Origin: Litorimonas sp.
Lineage (GTDB): Bacteria; Pseudomonadota; Alphaproteobacteria; Caulobacterales; Maricaulaceae
Direction of reading: 5' to 3'
Assembly: GCA_029936425.1 (NCBI GenBank)
Contig: JAPYSU010000007.1
Coordinates: forward strand, 77,995-141,994
DNA length: 64,000 nt
The notes beneath the pieces were generated by a model. That model did not search any database and was not told the origin of the DNA. It was given only the letters and a program-made list of their open reading frames with translations. Shown in pieces: positions 26,801-34,927 of the stretch (position 1 is the first letter of the stretch; the number at the start of each line of letters is the position of its first letter). A program made the position numbers and the translations under genes.

Positions 26801-26890
26801 GCTGTTGATACAGGCTCGACAAAAAACTCTGCAAAACCGGATAGTTCCAGCAAGAAAAAGAAGCGTGGGTGGTTCGGCCTGAAACGCTAA
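23849..26890 (+). CDS. rne: Ribonuclease E
   Basis: RNase E is the main mRNA-decay and rRNA/tRNA-processing endonuclease, and the scaffold of the degradosome. The S1 domain (about 35-190) is split by an acidic insert (92-140) typical of alphaproteobacteria. Catalytic aspartates are D369 in VDVNSGR and D412 in IDFIDM, and the Zn-link is CPHC at 470-473. From about 560 to the end the protein is disordered, with alternating acidic and Lys/Arg/Ala-rich blocks (repeated RRRAAPKK-like units) that should bind RNA. The last residues, KKRGWFGLKR, resemble the C-terminal Gly-Trp motif by which Caulobacter RNase E binds PNPase. Confidence 0.96.
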   Translation: MSKKMLIDASHPEETRVVIVDHNRVEELDFESRNKRQLRGNVYLARVTRVEPSLQAAFIEYGGNRHGFLAFSEIHPDYYQIPYEDRMAILEEEEEHSSKEDDADSDNGDSGDVERDENVDPDVHDAADENDAEVADEQAKVASTRRKRISRRRYKIQEVIKRGQIILVQAVKEERGNKGAAMTTYLSLAGRYCVLMPNTPRGGGISRKISNGSDRKRLKSVMGDLDVPQGMGVIVRTAGAKRTKAEIKRDYEYLSRLWGDIRETTLKSIAPALIHEEGNLVKRSIRDLYNKDIDEVLVEGEEAYKTAKAFIKMLMPSHAKFVKQYKEEIPLFLRYNAESQIENSLSPLVQLKSGGYLVIHPTEALVSVDVNSGRSTKERNVERTALKTNLEAAEEVARQMRLRDLAGLIVIDFIDMDENKNNRSVERKMKDSLSQDRARIQTSRISQFGLMEISRQRRRRSLLEGSTTPCPHCAGVGRKRTVESSALAAIRAVEETAARGEAQRIRLKVSPDVAFYLVNEKRDLLTQVDQDMGVFTEVLADDELIRPHYEIEVLEKKSRKGPDPLDEIEKEFRQQRQKSQNAPKKQSAKSKDTDDSDEDEDSDEESKSKEESSDNSDEKRSGRRRSRRGRRGGRGRSRLRDENQKEDNSNENASDTSKDKKSESDKSDKDTSGETPDGLEVIDPKSESESKPKSRRRRATRKAPTRKSGDEKAESEAPDQSGSSDKSSGGTDAKDSSKDGAKAKSRSSRRRKAPSKASSTQAKSEAAPDSNNKSDSTKESDLKQEEKSAKKPSSAASGRRRAAPPRKPKAEDEVKTPAKAKRSRKAPAKKDEDAVSEAKAKPARKRKAPAKKTEASAKEDTTSKSEPSKSSSRRRAAPKKEASKIAETSSDVTDEKKQSPKKAAAKKAPAKKRAPSKSASKTKPEETSAVESKPSRRRAAPKKSAESTSKSSRTRKAPSKKAATATADSKSEPEPVHSAPENNSAVDTGSTKNSAKPDSSSKKKKRGWFGLKR

Positions 26891-26949
26891 ATTTCTGGTG
26901 ATCGCAGAGTAAGGCGGTCACTGCTATGTTACGCCTGCGTAACTTGACG

Positions 26950-26985
26950 GAGTCACAAGGCTTTGAAAAACTCTGCTTGTGACTC
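26950..26985 (+). promoter_or_regulatory. Perfect hairpin directly before the M48 ribosome site
   Basis: The arms gagtcacaag (26950-26959) and cttgtgactc (26976-26985) are exact complements around a 16-base loop. The right arm touches the ribosome site AAAGGA of the next gene. A second palindrome, gttacgcctgcgtaac, lies at 26928-26943. No T-run follows, so it is a weak terminator for rne and more likely a leader structure affecting the M48 gene. Confidence 0.45.
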
Positions 26986-26997
26986 AAAGGAAAATGT

Positions 26998-28431
26998 GTG
27001 GCTCTTAGACACTTCATACGCGGATTAAAAATCAGCGCTCTGGCGTTGAGTTGTGCGGTTCTGCCGTTAACTCAGGCTCAGGCCCAGTCCTTGCTGCGCG
27101 ATACTGAAATCGAAGAAACTTTAAGTGAATTTACCGATCCTCTATTACGCGTCGCCGGATTGTCGCCTTCTTCTGTCGATCTTTATCTCGTCAATGATCC
27201 TTCACTGAACGCCTTTGTGACGCGAGGCCAGAATATCTTCTTGCATAGCGGTCTCATCCTGGAAGCCGAGAATCCCAATCAGCTTAAGGGCGTTATCGCC
27301 CATGAAACGGGCCATATTGTCGGAGGGCATATTGTGCGGTCCGATTACGGTCAACGCAGTGCTTATGGCTCCATGCTGGTCGCCGCCGGATTGGGATTGG
27401 CCGCGATTTTAGCAGGCGAAACATCCGCTGGCGCGCTTATTCTCGGCGGGTCTTCGCAATTCGGAACATTGGAAGTTCTTTCTTATTCCCGGGTAAATGA
27501 ATCTACCGCGGATCAATATGCAGCAAATTTCATGGAAGCCACGGGACAGTCCGGTAAAGGCCTCATTGAGTTTTTTGAAAAGTTCCGGGCTCAGGAAGTG
27601 CTCTCACAAGCCCGCCGCTACCCGTATTTTCGGGGACACCCTCTTTCTTCGGACCGGATCGACGCCTTGCGGGAACGGGTTGAGGAAAGCGAGTACACAG
27701 ATATACGGGACTCGGCGCAGGAACAGCATGAGATGGATATGATGAAGGCAAAGCTTAGAGGCTTTCTGGAAGGCCCGCAGCTTGTTTTCTCCCGCTATCC
27801 ACTTTCAGATAAAAGTCAGTATGCGCGTTACGCCCGGTCTGTTGCTTTTTTCCGATCCGCGAGCTTGAATAATGCCATTAAGGAAATTGACTCCCTGATT
27901 GAAGAAGAACCAAATAATCCGTATTTCTATGAGCTTAAAGCTCAAATCCTCTATGAAAGCGGCCAGCGAGAGGACGCGCTCCCTCCGGCCAGAAAGGCAT
28001 TGGAGTTAAAACCTGGCGCGCCTTTATTGGAAATCGCCCTGGCACAATCCCTTATCGAAACACGGGAAGACGAGAAGGTTGAAGAAGCCATCACTCTTTT
28101 GAAAGCCTCCCTGCAAACGGAAAAAGATAACAGTCAGGCCTGGTATCTTATGTCCCTGGCCTATGCTCAGCAGGGTAATGACGCGCTTGCGAAATATGCC
28201 AGCGCCGAGCGATTTTACGCCATTGGCGATATTCAGCGCGCGCGCTCTTTTGCCAAACGGGCACAAGAGGATCTTCCCCGCAATGAGCCGCAATGGCGGC
28301 GCGCCTCCGATATTGTTGTTGTTTCGGATGCGCAGCTTGCCCGTGACGGAGATCGTCGGGGAAGAAAACCCTTTAGCCTAAGCATTTCACAATCTGGTGA
28401 TAGCGGCAGATATCCGTCTCTAATCCAGTAA
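26998..28431 (+). CDS. Periplasmic M48 metalloprotease with TPR repeats (BepA/YfgC-like)
   Basis: This 477-residue protein has a signal peptide (cleavage after about residue 30, QAQAQ). The M48 zinc protease domain has HETGH at 102-106 and a downstream glutamate in VNESTAD. The C-terminal half (about 275-420) consists of tetratricopeptide repeats. E. coli BepA has this layout and controls the quality of outer-membrane proteins and LptD at the BAM complex, so a similar role is likely. The start is GTG at 26998, preceded by AAAGGA, because the nearby ATG at 26994 runs into a stop. The hairpin just upstream may control initiation. Confidence 0.92.
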   Translation: MALRHFIRGLKISALALSCAVLPLTQAQAQSLLRDTEIEETLSEFTDPLLRVAGLSPSSVDLYLVNDPSLNAFVTRGQNIFLHSGLILEAENPNQLKGVIAHETGHIVGGHIVRSDYGQRSAYGSMLVAAGLGLAAILAGETSAGALILGGSSQFGTLEVLSYSRVNESTADQYAANFMEATGQSGKGLIEFFEKFRAQEVLSQARRYPYFRGHPLSSDRIDALRERVEESEYTDIRDSAQEQHEMDMMKAKLRGFLEGPQLVFSRYPLSDKSQYARYARSVAFFRSASLNNAIKEIDSLIEEEPNNPYFYELKAQILYESGQREDALPPARKALELKPGAPLLEIALAQSLIETREDEKVEEAITLLKASLQTEKDNSQAWYLMSLAYAQQGNDALAKYASAERFYAIGDIQRARSFAKRAQEDLPRNEPQWRRASDIVVVSDAQLARDGDRRGRKPFSLSISQSGDSGRYPSLIQ

Positions 28432-28493
28432 ATTCTCAAGATTTATTAAGACCGGCCTGATATAGCGGCCAAAATGACAATAGGTGTATTCTC

Positions 28494-29219
28494 ATGAAAA
28501 GATTTCTTATCGCCGTTTCGGCAACGGCCATGGCAATTTCTTTCAATGCCTGCGCAGAAGCAAGGCAAGGGCCGGATGTAAAAGAGGCCGATGTTGAACG
28601 GATCATCAAAGACTACCTGATGGAAAATCCGGAAATCATCCGGGATGCCTTGATCGAATTGGAACTGCGGCAGGACCGCGAAGCTATAGAAGCCGTTTCC
28701 TCTCAAATTTTCAATGATCCGCGTGATGTCAGCATCGGTCCGAAGGACGCGAAGGTCACAGTCGTCGAATTTTTCGATTATAATTGCGGCTTCTGTAAAA
28801 GCTCGACACAGTGGGTTGAAGACCTGATGGAAGACTATCCTGACGAAGTACGTATCGTATTTAAAGAGCTTCCAATCTTAGATAGCCGTTCCAACACCTC
28901 GCGTTACGCCGCCAAGGCCGCTCTCGCCGCGGCACGCCAGGGTAAATATACTGAAGTCCACTTCGACCTTATGAATGAGCGGAGCCTGACCAAGGAGCGC
29001 ATTCGCCAAATTATCGAAGACACAGGCGCCGACATGGACACATTCGACGCTGACATGAAAGATGTCGCTCTGGATCGCCATATCGAAGACACACTACTGC
29101 TCTCCAACCGCATCCCGTCTCTGACAGGCACGCCGTTTTTCCTGGTCAATAAGGATTTCGTCTCCGGCGCGAACACACAGCGTTTGGATGAACTTTTGGC
29201 CAATGCCTTAGAGAGCTAA
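28494..29219 (+). CDS. DsbA-family thiol:disulfide protein (ScsC/Com1-like)
   Basis: This 241-residue exported thioredoxin-fold protein has the active-site cysteines C98-GF-C101 (YNCGFCK) and the cis-proline in TGTPFF. The segment before the fold (about 30-72) is helical and charged, like the oligomerisation stalk of ScsC-type isomerases. It could therefore be a multimeric disulfide isomerase and not a simple oxidase (inference). The signal peptide is short and ends near ACAEA. It lies 62 bases after the M48 gene. Confidence 0.9.
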   Translation: MKRFLIAVSATAMAISFNACAEARQGPDVKEADVERIIKDYLMENPEIIRDALIELELRQDREAIEAVSSQIFNDPRDVSIGPKDAKVTVVEFFDYNCGFCKSSTQWVEDLMEDYPDEVRIVFKELPILDSRSNTSRYAAKAALAAARQGKYTEVHFDLMNERSLTKERIRQIIEDTGADMDTFDADMKDVALDRHIEDTLLLSNRIPSLTGTPFFLVNKDFVSGANTQRLDELLANALES

Positions 29220-29247
29220 TAGTACTCTAACCGCACTCACTCTGGGC

Positions 29248-29268
29248 AGGACTATAATCAGTCCTTTT
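29248..29268 (+). terminator. Weak intrinsic terminator after the DsbA-like gene
   Basis: The 6-bp arms aggact and agtcct, with loop ataatc, are followed by TTT. It lies between the DsbA-like gene and the radA promoter. Confidence 0.4.
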
Positions 29269-29295
29269 GCAACCAGAACAAACCATAAACATTTG

Positions 29296-29325
29296 TTGAC
29301 AATTTGTGTTTAATCTGGCTCTATT
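29296..29325 (+). promoter_or_regulatory. Candidate radA promoter
   Basis: A consensus -35 box TTGACA (29296-29301) is followed after 18 bases by TCTATT (29320-29325) as a weak -10. It lies just upstream of the radA ribosome site. Confidence 0.5.
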
Positions 29326-29345
29326 CAGAAGAATCGGAGCCATTT

Positions 29346-30752
29346 ATGCCTAAACCCACAACTCAATTCATTTGCCAGTCCTGCGGGACTGTTCATGCCA
29401 AATGGGCCGGGCGGTGTGATGCTTGCGGGGAATGGAATACGCTGGTCGAGGAAATTACGGCCCAGAACGAACGCCCCGCTCATAAACGGCGAAAAGGCCG
29501 ATCTGTTGATTTTGTAGACCTCGGCGGAGAAAGCCGCGACGTTGCGCGGCTCACGACGGGTATTGCGGAGCTGGACCGCGTGACAGGCGGAGGGCTCGTC
29601 CCCGGCTCTGCTCTTTTGGTTGGCGGCGATCCGGGTATTGGCAAATCAACTCTTTTACTGCAGGCCACGGGCAAGCTTGCCAGAAGCGGACTTAAAACAG
29701 CTTACATCTCGGGCGAGGAATCCGTTGGTCAGGTTCGGCGGCGCGCGAAACGTCTCGGCGTGTCAGACAGCCCCGTTTCTCTGGCGGCGGAAACCTCCCT
29801 CGGGCCTATCCTTGATGGATTGATGGCGGAAAAGCCGGATGTGGTTATCATCGACTCGATCCAGACTCTCTGGACAGATCAGCTTGGCGCCGCCCCGGGC
29901 ACGGTCGCGCAAGTCCGGGCCTGCGCGCAGGAACTCACCCGTTTTGCCAAAAAACGCGGCACATGCGTGATTCTTGTGGGTCACGTCACGAAAGACGGCC
30001 AGATTGCCGGGCCGCGGGTGGTCGAGCATATGGTTGATGCCGTACTTTATTTCGAAGGCGATCGCGCGCATCAATTCAGAATTTTACGGGCGCATAAAAA
30101 CCGGTTTGGTCCAACAGACGAAATCGGTGTTTTTGAAATGCGAGAGAGTGGTTTGGGCGAAGTTCCCAATCCTTCCGCTCTCTTTCTCAATGGCCGCAGA
30201 GACCTCTCCAGCGGCGCGGCGGTTTTCGCCGGCCTCGAAGGCACGCGGCCTGTTTTGACCGAAATACAAGCCCTTGTGGCCCCGGCCGCTTTTGGGACGC
30301 CGCGGCGCGCCGTCGTGGGGTGGGATACAGGACGCCTCGCCATGGTTCTGGCGGTTTTAGAAGCCCGGTGCGGCGTAAGCTTTGCCGGAAAAGACGTTTA
30401 CCTGAACGTGGCCGGCGGACTGCGAATCAATGAACCCGCCGCCGACCTTGCTGTCGCGGCGGCCCTAGTCTCTTCTGCTTTCGATATGCCTCTTCCCCCG
30501 GAAACAGTCGTCTTCGGCGAAATTAGCTTGTCCGGTGACGTTCGGGCGGTGGGCCGTTCTGATGCGCGGTTGAAAGAAGCCGCCAAGCTGGGCTTTAAAA
30601 AAGCGATTACGCCGAGGCCCATAAAACGCGATCAAGCCAATGAAAATTCTGCGCTGCCGATAATTGCAATCAAGGCTTTGCCCGACCTCGTTCGCCGTGT
30701 AGAAGCCAGCGCAGAAGCCGGAAAGGATTGGGAGACCAATTGGGCGGCGTAG
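29346..30752 (+). CDS. radA: DNA repair protein RadA (Sms)
   Basis: RadA is a RecA-like hexameric helicase that extends branches during recombination. The protein has 468 residues. The N-terminal zinc finger has C10, C13, C24 and C27. Walker A is GGDPGIGKST around K100, the RadA-specific KNRFG motif is in AHKNRFGPT, and the C-terminal third is a Lon-protease-like domain. I chose the ATG at 29346, preceded by CGGAG, over an upstream GTG at 29304 that would overlap the promoter region. cvpA and purF follow. Confidence 0.96.
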   Translation: MPKPTTQFICQSCGTVHAKWAGRCDACGEWNTLVEEITAQNERPAHKRRKGRSVDFVDLGGESRDVARLTTGIAELDRVTGGGLVPGSALLVGGDPGIGKSTLLLQATGKLARSGLKTAYISGEESVGQVRRRAKRLGVSDSPVSLAAETSLGPILDGLMAEKPDVVIIDSIQTLWTDQLGAAPGTVAQVRACAQELTRFAKKRGTCVILVGHVTKDGQIAGPRVVEHMVDAVLYFEGDRAHQFRILRAHKNRFGPTDEIGVFEMRESGLGEVPNPSALFLNGRRDLSSGAAVFAGLEGTRPVLTEIQALVAPAAFGTPRRAVVGWDTGRLAMVLAVLEARCGVSFAGKDVYLNVAGGLRINEPAADLAVAAALVSSAFDMPLPPETVVFGEISLSGDVRAVGRSDARLKEAAKLGFKKAITPRPIKRDQANENSALPIIAIKALPDLVRRVEASAEAGKDWETNWAA

Positions 30753-30769
30753 CATAAGGCGAGCCTTGT

Positions 30770-31444
30770 ATGAGTATTGGACCGTTTTCTTTTAACGGAT
30801 TTGATGTCGTTGTCCTCGTCATTCTGCTTATTTCCCTCATCATTGCGTTGCAACGCGGGTTTCTCCGCGAAATGCTTTCCCTCGTGGCGCTCTTGCTGGC
30901 CGGGGTTCTCACGCTCTTTGTCTGGGGACGATTTCGCTATCAGGTACAGGAATTTATTTCGCCGTCCTGGCTCGCGGACGCCACTCTAGGGGTCGGGACA
31001 TTTGTCCTGGTTTACCTCCTCTCTGTCATCATATTAGCTAAAATCTTTGGCAAGCTTGAAGCGCCGCCGGCCAAATTTCTCAACCGAGCCCTCGGCGCGG
31101 TCTTTGGCATTTTACGCGGACTTATTCTGGCCGCGCTTGGGGTTATGGTTCTAACCGCAAGCCACCGCTCAAGTATAGAGGCGCAAGAGTTCAAATCCTA
31201 TATCCTGGAAAACCGCGACAGGCTTCCTGCCGACATAATGGAACGTATGCCCGAGTCCATGCGCGAACAAATGGAAGCCCCGCCAAAGCCTCTTCCTGAT
31301 TATCTGGAAAACTCAACCTTCTACCCTCTCCTGGACAGTATTGGGGATATAATTCGTAACCTGCCCTTTGCAGAGTGGAAGTCCTATGCAGATCGTATTA
31401 AAGACGGCGATATTGACGGTATCAGCCGGGAGATAACGCAATGA
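30770..31444 (+). CDS. cvpA: CvpA-family membrane protein
   Basis: This 224-residue inner-membrane protein has four predicted transmembrane helices (about 10-28, 34-52, 70-90, 103-125) and a hydrophilic C-terminal tail. CvpA was named for colicin V production and has been linked to envelope stress, but its biochemical role is not settled. The gene overlaps purF by ATGA, the classic cvpA-purF arrangement. Confidence 0.92.
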   Translation: MSIGPFSFNGFDVVVLVILLISLIIALQRGFLREMLSLVALLLAGVLTLFVWGRFRYQVQEFISPSWLADATLGVGTFVLVYLLSVIILAKIFGKLEAPPAKFLNRALGAVFGILRGLILAALGVMVLTASHRSSIEAQEFKSYILENRDRLPADIMERMPESMREQMEAPPKPLPDYLENSTFYPLLDSIGDIIRNLPFAEWKSYADRIKDGDIDGISREITQ

Positions 31445-32934
31445 CCCATGTGACTAAATCGGGACAGCCCAATCCGTCCTGTGATTTCGATCCGAATGAA
31501 GATAAAATCCGCGAAGAATGCGGCGTCTTCGGGATTTTTGGCATGGAAAATGCCGCCTCTCTCACCGCATTGGGTCTGCACGCCTTGCAGCATCGCGGCC
31601 AGGAAGCCTGCGGCATCGCCAGCTATGACGGCGAAAAATTCCACACGGAACGCCATCTTGGTCTGGTTGGAGATAACTTCACCGGAGAAGACCCGTCCGA
31701 ACGTCTGCCCGGACATATCTCGATCGGTCATAACCGCTATTCCACGGCGGGTCAGACTGTTCTTCGTAATGTTCAGCCTCTGTTTTCAGAACTTCATTCG
31801 GGCGGCTTTGCTCTCGCCCATAATGGCCACATTACAAATGCCTATACGATCCGCGAGCAATTGGTTGAAAAAGGCGCTCTGTTTCAGTCCACCTCCGACA
31901 CAGAAGTGGTCATCCACCTTATCGCAAGAAAAAAATCCGGTGAATTTATTGACCGCTTCGTAAACGCAATCCGCCAAGTCGATGGCGGCTATGCGTTTGT
32001 CGGCATGACGAGCGACATGCTAATCGGCGCGCGTGACCGCTTTGGCATTCGCCCGCTTTTGATTGGCCGCGTCGGCGATAGCTATATCCTCGCCTCAGAA
32101 ACCTGCGCTTTTGACATGATTGGGGCCACATTTATTCGCGAAGTTGAAGCCGGGGAAGTTGTTGTCATTAATGCGGACGGCATTCGCTCTTTCACCGCTT
32201 TTCCAAATGCGCGGTCCAGACCTTGTATTTTTGAATTTGTCTATTTCGCCCGCCCTGACAGTATTGTCGGCGGCAAAAGCGTTTATGAAGTTCGCAAGAA
32301 GATGGGCCGACGTCTGGCGCAGGAAACCCCTGCCGATGTCGATGTTATCATTCCTGTGCCGGATAGCGGCGTGCCGGCGGCGCTGGGCTATAGTCAGGAA
32401 ACCGGCATTCCGTTCGAACTTGGTATTATCCGGAACCATTATGTTGGACGGACCTTTATCCAGCCAACCCAACAAATCCGCGATATGGGCGTTCGGCTAA
32501 AGCACTCTGCCAATCGCGCTATGATAGAAGGCAAGCGCGTTCTTCTGGTCGACGACTCTATTGTGCGCGGCACCACGTCGACGAAAATTGTCCGCATGAT
32601 CAAAGCGGCCGGCGCGAAAGAAGTTCACTTCCGCTCTGCCTCCCCGCCCATCAAACATCCCGATCATTACGGCATAGATATGCCGTCCAAAGATAAGCTT
32701 CTGGCGGCGAATTACGACCTGAAAGCGATGACGGAAATGCTAGAGGTCGATAGCCTTGGATTCCTTTCCGTCGAGGGTCTGTACTGGGCCATGGGCGCCG
32801 AAGAACGCATCGCAGAAGCGCCTCAATTTACGGATCACTGTTTTACGGGGGAATACCCAACGCCGCTGATAGATAGAGACCGCGAAGCGAGCGGCGCCTC
32901 CAAGCAGCTCTCTTTCCTTGTCGAAGTCGCCTAA
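31441..32934 (+). CDS. purF: Amidophosphoribosyltransferase
   Basis: PurF makes phosphoribosylamine from PRPP and glutamine, the first step of purine synthesis. The nucleophile is C27 of ECGVFG, preceded by a 26-residue segment that must be removed as a propeptide, as in the Bacillus type. The PRPP-binding loop is VLLVDDSIVRGTTS. Bacillus PurF binds a 4Fe-4S cluster through four cysteines. Here the last C-x-x-C pair reads TDHC before FTGEYPT, so a complete cluster site is doubtful. Translation is coupled to cvpA, and an SDR gene follows 11 bases later. Confidence 0.96.
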   Translation: MTHVTKSGQPNPSCDFDPNEDKIREECGVFGIFGMENAASLTALGLHALQHRGQEACGIASYDGEKFHTERHLGLVGDNFTGEDPSERLPGHISIGHNRYSTAGQTVLRNVQPLFSELHSGGFALAHNGHITNAYTIREQLVEKGALFQSTSDTEVVIHLIARKKSGEFIDRFVNAIRQVDGGYAFVGMTSDMLIGARDRFGIRPLLIGRVGDSYILASETCAFDMIGATFIREVEAGEVVVINADGIRSFTAFPNARSRPCIFEFVYFARPDSIVGGKSVYEVRKKMGRRLAQETPADVDVIIPVPDSGVPAALGYSQETGIPFELGIIRNHYVGRTFIQPTQQIRDMGVRLKHSANRAMIEGKRVLLVDDSIVRGTTSTKIVRMIKAAGAKEVHFRSASPPIKHPDHYGIDMPSKDKLLAANYDLKAMTEMLEVDSLGFLSVEGLYWAMGAEERIAEAPQFTDHCFTGEYPTPLIDRDREASGASKQLSFLVEVA

Positions 32935-32945
32935 GGTTTTTTCTG

Positions 32946-33662
32946 ATGTCACAACCACTTAAAGGCCGCGTTACTCTAGTGACGGGCGCGTCACGAGGCA
33001 TAGGTTACGCCGCCGCAGAAGCACTGGCAGACGCCGGATCCGACATTATCGCCCTCGCCCGCACCCAAGGCGGGCTCGAGGCATTGGACGACTCCATCAA
33101 AGCCAAGGGACAAAACTGTACGATTGTTCCTATGGATTTGACGCAGGGCGACGGGATTGACCGTCTCGGGGCGATTATCAATGAACGCTGGGGCAAGCTG
33201 GACGGGCTATTGGCCAATGCCGGTATGCTCGGCGAAATCACGCCCGTGCCGCATCTTGATCTGAAAGTTTGGGATAAAGTTGTTGCTGTTAACCTGACCG
33301 CTAACTACCGACTCATCCGGTCTCTCGATCCCTTACTCCGCGCGTCTGAAGCCGGACGAGCCTTATTCCTGACTTCCGGGGTTGCGAACACACGCCGGGC
33401 TTATTGGGGGGCTTACGCCTCCACCAAAGCGGGATTGGAAGCCCTGGTGCAGTGTTACGCGAAAGAAGCTGAGGTTACGCCGCTAAAGGTCAACTTGCTC
33501 AACCCCGGCGCAACCCGGACCGCCATGCGCGCTAAGGCCATGCCGGGCGAAGATCCAAGCAAACTGCCCAATCCGACAGATATTTCGCCGTTGATTGTGA
33601 AAATGCTGTCTCCGGAATATTCAGAGACAGATCAGATCGTAAATTATCGCGAGACTGTTTAG
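32946..33662 (+). CDS. Short-chain dehydrogenase/reductase (YciK-like)
   Basis: This 238-residue classical SDR has the nucleotide-binding TGASRGIG motif at about 14-21, LANAGM near 91, a serine in LTSGVAN and the catalytic YASTK. The acidic residue that selects NAD is absent after strand 2 (ALARTQ), which would favour NADP, though weakly. The substrate cannot be read from sequence. It is probably the last gene of the cvpA-purF transcript, and a hairpin spans its stop codon. Confidence 0.92.
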   Translation: MSQPLKGRVTLVTGASRGIGYAAAEALADAGSDIIALARTQGGLEALDDSIKAKGQNCTIVPMDLTQGDGIDRLGAIINERWGKLDGLLANAGMLGEITPVPHLDLKVWDKVVAVNLTANYRLIRSLDPLLRASEAGRALFLTSGVANTRRAYWGAYASTKAGLEALVQCYAKEAEVTPLKVNLLNPGATRTAMRAKAMPGEDPSKLPNPTDISPLIVKMLSPEYSETDQIVNYRETV

Positions 33663-33671
33663 TCTCGCTTT
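33649..33671 (+). terminator. Terminator hairpin spanning the SDR stop codon
   Basis: The arms gcgagact (33649-33656) and agtctcgc (33661-33668) enclose the loop gttt and are followed by TTTCCTTT. The TAG stop lies at the start of the right arm. Confidence 0.6.
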
Positions 33672-33674
33672 CCT

Positions 33675-34679
33675 TTAGTTCGTCAGAACAATTCGGTAAC
33701 GCGCTTTCCCGCTTTCCAAATGCTCTAATGCCTCATTGACTTTTTCCATAGGAAAATACTCAACCATGGGCTTGATGTCATGACGGGTACAGAATTCGAG
33801 CATCCTTGCTACCCGATCTGGCGATCCGGTATCTGATCCCCCGACGGATTTGCCGCCAGCGATAAGAGAAAACGCCGGAATGCCCATCGGCTTGTCCACC
33901 GCCCCAACCGTAATTAGACGGCCATTTGAACGTAGCGTCGCCAGATAGCTGGGCCAGTCCAGACTAACGTTAACAGTTGAAAGGATGAAGTCGAATTTCC
34001 CTTTGAGCTTTTCCATGGCGTCCGAGTCTTTGCTGTTGGCGACATGATGTGCGCCCAGTTCTTTTAACTCATCTTCCTTGTCCATTGAGGTTGTAAACGC
34101 CGTTACTTCACAGCCCCAAGCCCGCGCAAATTGTAGCGCCAGATGGCCGAGCCCGCCAATACCAATAACCGCCACACGGTCAGTCGGTTTCAGATCATAA
34201 TCAACGAAAGGCGCAAAAACGGTGATTCCGCCGCAAAATAGTGGTCCGGCGGATTTCGCGTCCATCCCGTCAGGAATAGGTACGGCCCAGATATCTTGTA
34301 CTCGAATGCGATCCGCAAACCCGCCTTTGGATATGATCGTCGGAACGCCAGTTTCGCAGCGCTGCTGCGTTCCTGCAAGGCAAGGTGAACAATGCATGCA
34401 GCTCTCGGCATTCCATCCGACACCGACGGTTTGGCCAACTTTCAGATTCTTTACGGCGCTGCCAACTTCGCTGATTTCGCCAATTGCTTCATGGCCGGGC
34501 ACCATGGGGTATTGCCCAAATCCCCAGTCATTATTGATCATGGAGAGGTCAGAGTGACAGACCCCGCAGGCAGATATTTTGACTTCGACTTCATGCTCTC
34601 CCAGAGCGCCCGGATCATAGCTGTAAGGTTCCAGTTTGGCTCCGGCTTCTTTGGCGGCATAGGCATGAAAATCGGTCAT
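33675..34679 (-). CDS. Zinc-dependent alcohol dehydrogenase (YahK/CAD-like)
   Basis: This 334-residue medium-chain dehydrogenase has catalytic zinc residues in CGVCHSD (C38, with H in the same loop) and GHE. The structural zinc site is C-x2-C-x2-C-x7-C in CMHCSPC...QRC. The dinucleotide motif is GIGGLGHLA. The best family match is the NADP-dependent YahK/AdhA group, which reduces broad-range aldehydes. It is transcribed convergently with the SDR and follows the XRE regulator by 18 bases. It could therefore share that promoter or be expressed alone. Confidence 0.92.
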   Translation of the reverse strand: MTDFHAYAAKEAGAKLEPYSYDPGALGEHEVEVKISACGVCHSDLSMINNDWGFGQYPMVPGHEAIGEISEVGSAVKNLKVGQTVGVGWNAESCMHCSPCLAGTQQRCETGVPTIISKGGFADRIRVQDIWAVPIPDGMDAKSAGPLFCGGITVFAPFVDYDLKPTDRVAVIGIGGLGHLALQFARAWGCEVTAFTTSMDKEDELKELGAHHVANSKDSDAMEKLKGKFDFILSTVNVSLDWPSYLATLRSNGRLITVGAVDKPMGIPAFSLIAGGKSVGGSDTGSPDRVARMLEFCTRHDIKPMVEYFPMEKVNEALEHLESGKARYRIVLTN

Positions 34680-34697
34680 AAAAATCCTTGTTTAAAA

Positions 34698-34926
34698 CTA
34701 TTCGAGCGCTGACGGGTCAAAAATAAAAAGGCCGTCAATTGGCTCCTCTAATATATGGGCCAGTCGGAAGGCCAATTCAAGGGACGGTGCGTAACGTTCG
34801 GCCTCCACGGCGATGATAGTTTGCCGCGTCGCGCCGACCCTTTCGGCCAGCTCAACCTGCGAAAGGCCTTTTATGACACGGGCGCGCTTTATCCGATTTG
34901 TGATTTTCGACTTTTTACCTCCCATG
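34698..34926 (-). CDS. Small XRE-family (Cro/C1-type) regulator
   Basis: This 75-residue protein is almost entirely one helix-turn-helix domain (LSQVELAERVGATRQTI, residues 21-37). It ends in the LFIF tail typical of the compact YozG-like group. The ATG at 34926 begins two bases after the stop codon of the membrane protein gene and is preferred to an in-frame TTG at 34946. Such regulators usually accompany a DERD-motif membrane protein and repress their own operon. The twin palindromes at 35421-35440 and 35458-35477 are its likely binding sites. Confidence 0.92.
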
Positions 34927-34927
34927 A

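Noticed and set aside
25777..26853. Open minus-strand frame of 358 codons opposite the rne tail
   Set aside because: It is the antisense shadow of the low-complexity Lys/Arg/Ser/Ala tail, rich in Ser/Leu/Ala/Phe, with no ribosome site or family resemblance.
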